Below, in pieces: positions 59,101 through 64,000 of a stretch of 64,000 nt of DNA. The position numbers and the translations under genes were made by a program. Location: NCBI GenBank assembly GCA_025403435.1, contig CM046345.1:20454809-20518808 (forward strand), in the 5' to 3' direction. How positions within the stretch are numbered: the stretch's first letter is position 1; each line of letters starts with the position of its first letter. Source of the DNA: Artocarpus heterophyllus (Eukaryota > Streptophyta > Magnoliopsida > Rosales > Moraceae). The notes beneath the pieces are model-generated. The model was not told where the DNA came from, ran no database searches, and saw only the letters and a program-made list of their open reading frames with translations.

Positions 59101-61958
59101 TGGAGGTACTTCTATGTTTTTTTCTGCCTCCAATGAGGTAAGATTTAGAGTAGATAAAATGCATAGTAAGCATAGCCTGAGTCTTTAAAAGGACTCTTAT
59201 GGTCTATGTTGTAATGTTAGAACAAAAGATTTGTTGCTTAGATGAGTTCAAATTACAAATTCAGGTGATAGCTTTTGTGATTGGGAAAATTGTACATGTT
59301 TTTAACGGAGGGCACAAACAAAGAAGGCTTCATTGCAAAGTAAATTCCAAGGCCTATATCAAAGTTTCTTCTTCGTATGTCTATGAGAGCCTTTTTCTTT
59401 GTTTTGTTTGATTGATCTCAATCTTAGGATTTTCCATTATTTACACTGCACAAGTTGTGAAATATAAATGTATATGCTACGACGGTGGCCTTGCCAAATC
59501 ATAGTTGTTGTTTTTCTTCTTCTTTTATTTATTTATTTTTTTAAAAGGAGAAACCCTTTAGGATATAGAGGTAAATGGCCTTTTTAAAAGTACGCTTAAA
59601 ATAAATGATTATAACTTTTTTAAATTAGGCAAATGGCCGTTTATCGATTATAAACTTGACTTTATCTGATAAACTCTTCGCTGATAAATGACCATTTGCC
59701 TAATTTAAAAAAGTTATGGTCACCTAGCCCAATTTCCCAATCTCATTTATTGTTAAATAATCAATTACAGGGAAAGAGGATGACAGATCCTTTGGAACAA
59801 TACGTTTTTAAGGCATAAGAATTGAGCTACTGGTCGGGTAAACTCATTGATAAGTTGACACTTTAGGGATATATGTTATCTTTTATGGGAGATTGTGAAA
59901 GATACAAAAATATAATTCTCTAGATCTCTCCCTCCCTCCCTCTCTCTCTCTCTCTCTCCCCCTTCCCCCTTTTATTTGTTTATTTATTTTTAATGAGGCT
60001 ACTTTAAGATGGTTTCTCTGAAACAGTAGCACGTCAATGTAGTTAAATACCTCAAGTATTTAAGAGTTGTGTGATGTATATGGAAGCAATGCCATGTTTG
60101 TGATCCCTTCTGGATGTTTATGGTCGATCTATATATTTAAATTTGTCTTTATTCTATTGCTATGGTTCGTTTCTCATCCACTTTATTATGTTTCTACATT
60201 GGTCTTCTGAATTTTGATGACATGGGATGGGATTTATGCTCTTTCAAACTAATAGACATACATACTAGCTAATTTTTATAATCCTGTACTTGCATTAGAT
60301 TAACAGAGTTTCTGGTGAGAATTAGAATAATGATATCCTTCATGTAGTAATCAAGTTTATGACAATAGCCTCAAAGTACAAAGTACGTCTTGGAATGTTA
60401 AAACAAAAGACTTGTTGCTTAGATGGGTTCAAGTTACAAATCCTAGTGATACATTTGTGTTGACTAAGTTAAATGTTTTGCATTTAATTAATGCCAGGCA
60501 TAGACAAAGAAGGCTTTATTAGAAAGTAGGTAAATGCTTCAAGACATCAAAATTTCTTTTATAGGTGTTCATCAAAGCCGTAATTTCTTCCTTTTGTTCT
60601 TTCTTTTACAGTTAACTGATCTTATGATTTTACATTATCTACCCTGAGCAAGTACTGAATTAGGTGAAATATGCTGATAGTCACGCCAGTTTATTTTGTG
60701 TCCTTAGAATAATACAATAATTATAATTTGTTGCAGAGGGTGATGGGTCAAAAATATATGTTAGCTGCATTGCTTTTCGGGATCCAGTCAGTGAAGACAT
60801 TGCTGAAGCTTACCGTATACCTGCCAATTCATTTGCGGACAAATGCATCTGTCTTGTTTCACGCTCCCCAAGTTTCCGTGTACTTAGGAATGCCCTAGAG
60901 GAACTGTTTGCACTTTGTTTTTCCGAAAGTGGAAGTAGGTAACTATTCTTTTGTGATGAATCTTGATTTCCTTTTGGTAGTCCTTGTTTAAACATCTTGA
61001 CATTCAAATGTAATTTTTAATTTTCTCATTCGAAAATTCAATCTATCGCTGACTTAATAGAAACATATTTTACTGTGTTTTATGACGCTGACAAAAATTT
61101 ATATCACAACATTTACACTCCGTTTCGTTGGAGGGATGGAGAGGGTGGCAGCTCTCCCTTGTATCGTTTGGTAAGATAGGACAGAGAGAGAGAACAAGTC
61201 TCCATTCCTTTGTTTAGTATTGAAAAGAGAATAAGAAGATGGATTGATTTTATTTGCAAAATTACTATATTCTTCATATTTTCTATATACGTTATTCATG
61301 AAATTTGGAGGGTAAAATAGTCTTTTTTCCAATTAAAGATTTCTCTCTATTTTTCTTTTTTCACTCCTTGAGTTGTCCAAGAGAGGAGCAATGCAAAATG
61401 GCGGGCCCAAGTGGATTGCTTATCCTCCTACATCTCCTCTCTATCCCTATCTCCTTCCAACCAAACAACTGATTGACCCTTCCCTCCACTCCTCTCCATC
61501 CACCCATCCCCCCTATCAAATGAGCTGTTAGATCCATGGTCTTTTGCTCTCTCTCTGCATTTAATGTTCTTAGCTTTGCAACATTTGCAGCAAACCGTTA
61601 TGGGATATTATAGCATATCTAGTGTCCAATGTACCTCTGCCTACGCCCGGAAAGGATCGAGTTTTGTTTGCTATAGAGAATTGTCTACTATCTGTGGAGG
61701 CTCCACCAAAGGATGGGCTCCCCCACGCTGATGTATGATCCTAAAATACTTTTCACTCTATGCAAAGTGGTTTTTCTTTTTAATGTTTTATCTTTGATAT
61801 TTCTTGTTGCCGAGAATTTATCTTAAGTATTGGCTTTCTAATATATTATTTATGCAGATATCATTTCAGCCATTGGTGCAGTGCTTAGATGTCGACAACT
61901 TAATTATACTCTTTACAGCTGTGTTGCTTGAAAGGAGAATTTTGCTCCGATCAAATAA
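56197..61958 (+). CDS. DENN-domain protein, exons 1-5 (partial, continues beyond window)
   Basis: DENN domains usually act as guanine-nucleotide exchange factors for Rab GTPases in membrane traffic; that role here is inferred from the family. Exons: 56197-56370, 56565-56658, 60737-60938, 61591-61732, 61858-61958, all with GT-AG borders and compatible phases, giving 237 residues plus 2 nt. The start MAPIFEYFVVCGIGPEIRTL, PPPPPQLPT, FPRSYLIVLTEGDGSKIYVS, YRIPANSFADKCICLVSRSP and LVQCLDVDNLIILFTAVLLE cover the uDENN and the beginning of the central DENN region, as in plant DENN (AEX-3) proteins such as Arabidopsis At5g35560 (recalled, not searched). No damage is seen in these exons. Later exons are not in the window: a copia element lies in the next intron. 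ATG 56197 follows a CT-rich leader. Confidence 0.88.
56950..57293 (+). mobile_element. LINE 3' end fragment (first)
   Basis: Reads ILLVFWGIWFEKNHRIFEDS and LWDKIKYWVSLWDKEFSNLI, the C-terminal zinc-binding/W-rich end of plant L1 ORF2. A 3' UTR with AATAAA (57255) and a poly-A tract (57281-57293) follow. It is 5'-truncated, as usual for L1. It lies in DENN intron 2 in the same sense as the gene. Confidence 0.75.
57294..58915 (+). pseudogene. LINE ORF2 fragment (second)
   Basis: In scattered frames: VASGLKMNLDKDIIFRIN, a GLPLGGDPLQSVFWEPFLGK-like stretch, WVSLWIYKDKEFGSLLLSDL and IFWGVWLERNRRIFEDTEAD near 58725-58890. This is the RT thumb/connection to C-terminus of a plant L1. Many frameshifts and stops. 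There is no clear poly-A. It may be the remains of an element into which, or next to which, the first fragment inserted. Confidence 0.75.
58916..60736. other. DENN intron 2, remainder
   Basis: Holds a duplicated segment of about 290 bp (59205-59490 versus 60392-60680), a 107 bp hairpin (59611-59717) and a CT microsatellite (59925-59960). No gene is seen. The 60736 end is the TTGCAG acceptor of exon 3. Confidence 0.6.
59611..59717. repeat. Long hairpin (inverted repeat)
   Basis: Arms 59611-59645 and 59683-59717 are 35 nt each and pair at 33 of 35 positions around a 37 nt loop. Either strand would fold in RNA. It may be a short foldback MITE. Confidence 0.85.
61118..61524. mobile_element. MITE-like element in DENN intron 3
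   Basis: The left end CTCCGTTTCGTTGGAGGGAT and the reverse complement of the right end (CTCATTTGATAGGGGGGATGG) are imperfect inverted repeats, each running into GGATGGAGAGG. Both ends are GC/purine-rich against an AT-rich intron. The target duplication is not clear and there is no transposase. Confidence 0.5.
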
Positions 61959-62130
61959 GTATGCCTCTGACATGAGACCTCTTAATCCCCCCCTAGTAGT
62001 TGGAATTTGGAAACACAGTATTATTTATGTAAAACAACTGGTTCATATGCAACTTTTCCTGTTTGTACGCGTATATACTTTTCAAATTCACCTTTTCTTA
62101 TCTATGATCGATGATATATATTTTTCTCTT

Positions 62131-62396
62131 TGTTAGAAAACCGGTGGCTGATTTTTAGGTGGTTTCTGATCTTGTAAATCTTGTAAATTATTAGGGAGAG
62201 TAAAATTAGTTGTGGAAATCCCTTGATATGGGGAAATCCCTTCATAATAGGAAAACTAATTTAGGAATAGAATATTTTTGTTTTATCTTTTCCTTTTTTT
62301 CTGGTTTTCAGAAGATAGTCTTGTACAAGGTATATATAATTGTTTCTGGTGCCTAATAGAAAGATAAGAGAGAATTTCATTCTATGTTTCTTAACA
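62131..62396 (+). repeat. copia 5' LTR, 266 bp
   Basis: Five-base inverted ends TGTTA/TAACA, followed directly by a Met-tRNA-like primer-binding site. The left flanking 5 bp is CTCTT, which should recur after the 3' LTR beyond the window. Confidence 0.82.
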
Positions 62397-62566
62397 TGGT
62401 ATCAACGCTGTGAGATTCACGTCCCTGGGAATTTTTATTCGGCCTTCATTGCCGAGTTTGGGTCTGTTCTTTGTCAACCTTTACAACTGATTCATTGTTG
62501 GCCTTTATTGCCGTGCTCTTCCTGCTGTGTGGGCATCTACAACTGGTATTTTTTTTATAGTCTGCA

Positions 62567-63480
62567 ATGTCTGAGATTGCTGAAACAAACAACCCTCTTC
62601 AATCTGATGAAGGAGCGACAAAAACTCATCTTCCTGCTGGTGAGTTGCAGAATATATCCCACTCTTATCGACTCAATGGTCAAAACTACTTGAAGTGGTC
62701 TCAATTGGTTCATACCTACCTAAAGGGCAAAGGGAAAATTCGACATCTCCTCGACATAGGACCCAAATCAGGTGAACCGAATTTTAGTGCTTGGGATGAA
62801 GAGGACTCCATGATTATGTCCTGGTTGTGGAGCTCAATGACACCGGAAATTAGCGATACATGCATGTTCCTCACTTCTGCAAGAGACATTTGGGATACCC
62901 TCCACCAAACTTACTCCAAAGCCAAAGATGTTGCCCGTGTGTACGAAGTCAAAGTGAAGACCGTCGCTGCAAAACAGGGCAACAGAATAGTAACCGAATA
63001 TGCAAATATGCTGCAGAATTTATGGCAGGAACTAGACCATTATCGGGTTCTTGAGACAAAGTGTCCCGAAGACGCTGTGACTTTGAAGAAATTTATTGAG
63101 AAAGATCAAGTGTATGACTTTTTAGTTGGCTTGAATGCAGAATTTGATCTGGTTCGGGTTCAGATTCTTGACAAGGAAGATGTCCCATCGTTGAATGAGG
63201 TTATTGCCTTGATTCGGGCTAAAGAGAGTCGAAGAGGAATCATGCTTGAACCAACGACAACCGAAGATCTGCCATGGTTGCACAAGTCAACAACAACCGG
63301 AATAAAAACAAGGAAACTTCTCAAAGTGACTCTAGAGATAACCTTTGGTGCACCTACTGTAAGAAGCCAAGACACACCAAGGATCGCTGCTGGAAACTGC
63401 ATGGAAAACCTCCTACATCAAGCCAAGAATGGGGCCAGCGAGGTGATAAAAAAGGTCAATAGCAAGCCTATCAAGTTTCC
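62567..63480 (+). pseudogene. copia gag
   Basis: ATG 62567 begins the copia-like N-terminal domain (ISHSYRLNGQNYLKWSQLVH, KGKIRHLLDIGP, DEEDSMIMSWLWSSM) and the gag polyprotein (LWQELDHYR, VYDFLVGLNAEFDLVRVQIL, LNEVIALIRAKESRR). The frame is open to 63607, but after about 63268 (GAAGATCTGCC) the meaningful frame is the next one, which reads MVAQVNNNRNKNKETSQ and the zinc knuckle CTYCKKPRHTKDRC (C-X2-C-X4-H-X4-C). A single-base deletion near 63266-63270 explains this. An in-frame TAG follows at about 63460. Confidence 0.85.
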
Positions 63481-64000
63481 TCTCCACAAAACTCAGCCTC
63501 ACAGCCTCCTAGAGAGACTAACCCTGACCACTTTAATCAGGCCGAAATTGAGAAGCTTAGAAGTTTATTGGGGTCATTGGAGCAGCCCAGTAGTTCCTGT
63601 TCACTAGCCCTTTCTGGTAAGTCTCTTCCTCATGGATTAAATACCTGGGACAGATTTTCACAGGTCTCTTGGGTCCTTGACTCAGGAGCCACGGACCACA
63701 TGACACCTTCGTCAATCCATTTTACAACATATTCACCTTGTCCTAGCAATAGGAAAATTGTCGTTGCTAATGGGTCTGTTACCACAGTGGCCGGTGTTGG
63801 CCACATTTAGTTAAGTCCATCCTTGCTATTAAAAGATGTCCTCCATGTTCCGAGATTGTCCGCTAGTCTTTTATCTATTCACAAACTAACCCGTGATATG
63901 AACTGTAATGTCTTGTTTTATCCCTCTCACTGTGTATTTCAGGACCAGGTTTCGGGGAAGAGGATTGGACTTGCTAGAGAGATGGGTGGTCTCTACTGTC
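63481..64000 (+). pseudogene. copia protease and start of GAG-pre-integrase
   Basis: The zinc-knuckle frame continues: EIEKLRSLLGSL, SWVLDSGATDHMTPSS (intact D-S-G-A protease site at about 63680), IVVANGSVTTVAGVGHI, a TAG at 63808, then LLLKDVLHVPRLSASLLSIH and VLFYPSHCVFQDQVSGKRIG. The window ends at the GAG-pre-integrase domain. Confidence 0.85.

Larger units (their letters stand above)
62131..64000 (+). mobile_element. copia element in DENN intron 5 (5' LTR to protease, continues)
   Basis: 5' LTR 62131-62396 (266 bp, TGTTAG...TTAACA), primer site TGGTATCAACGCTGTGAG from 62397, then gag and protease in the gene's orientation. The LTR has a TATA-like TATATATAAT (62331-62340). The clean LTR ends, good primer site and long open gag suggest a younger insertion than the others here. 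The 3' end is outside the window. Confidence 0.85.

Noticed and set aside
1..64000. CRISPR arrays, bacterial operons, rRNA genes, tRNA genes
   Set aside because: None seen. Regular repeats found here are microsatellites, LTR motif clusters and subterminal transposon repeats in a plant nuclear context.

Overview
This is a plant nuclear genome window, most likely from a eudicot. It is AT-rich and repeat-dense, has GT-AG introns, two plant-type microsomal cytochrome P450 genes and a plant DENN-domain gene, and is full of plant Ty1/copia, Ty3/gypsy, LINE, SINE and DNA-transposon debris. I cannot name the species. Nothing indicates bacterial or organellar DNA.

Layout: (1) 211-3287, minus: a complete-looking two-exon CYP71-clan P450. 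A diverged second copy lies at 25849-28981, minus, inside a direct duplication of about 5 kb (about 146-5335 versus about 25784-30790). Copy 2 carries a 13-residue in-frame deletion next to helix C and a one-residue deletion after the ExxR motif. A third piece of the P450 upstream region, without coding sequence, lies at about 39260-39757, so the cluster once had at least three units. (2) 5336-11132: a minus-strand LTR-retroelement remnant, followed by a block that is repeated at 18756-21971 plus 25176-25460. (3) 11133-18059: a 5'-truncated Ty3/gypsy chromovirus (zinc knuckle, protease, RT, RNase H, integrase, chromodomain-like tail, 3' LTR of about 3.3 kb), riddled with stops. It abuts a copia 5' end at 18060-18750. 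(4) 21972-25175: a tRNA-type SINE plus an inverted solo LTR of the same gypsy family; the sister block supplies the empty site. (5) 32053-36810: a DNA element split by a 3.9 kb solo LTR. (6) 37208-38667: a CACTA-like element with TTTGGTCAC subterminal repeats. (7) About 40133-47118: a decayed copia element. (8) 47119-51920: a Tat-like gypsy protease fragment and two further LTR remnants. (9) 52000-56196: intergenic. (10) 56197 to beyond the window, plus: the first five exons of a DENN-domain gene. Its introns hold LINE fragments, a hairpin, a MITE-like element and, at 62131-64000, the 5' LTR, gag and protease region of a relatively young copia element.

Only three host genes are supported: two P450s and one DENN gene. 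The rest records repeated segmental duplication, insertion and deletion around the P450 cluster. The most unusual sequence-level signal is a cluster of short near-palindromes, consensus TTCGGCAGGCCGAA, spaced roughly 20-30 bp apart. It occurs near both ends of the long gypsy LTRs and again inside an unrelated copia-type LTR.
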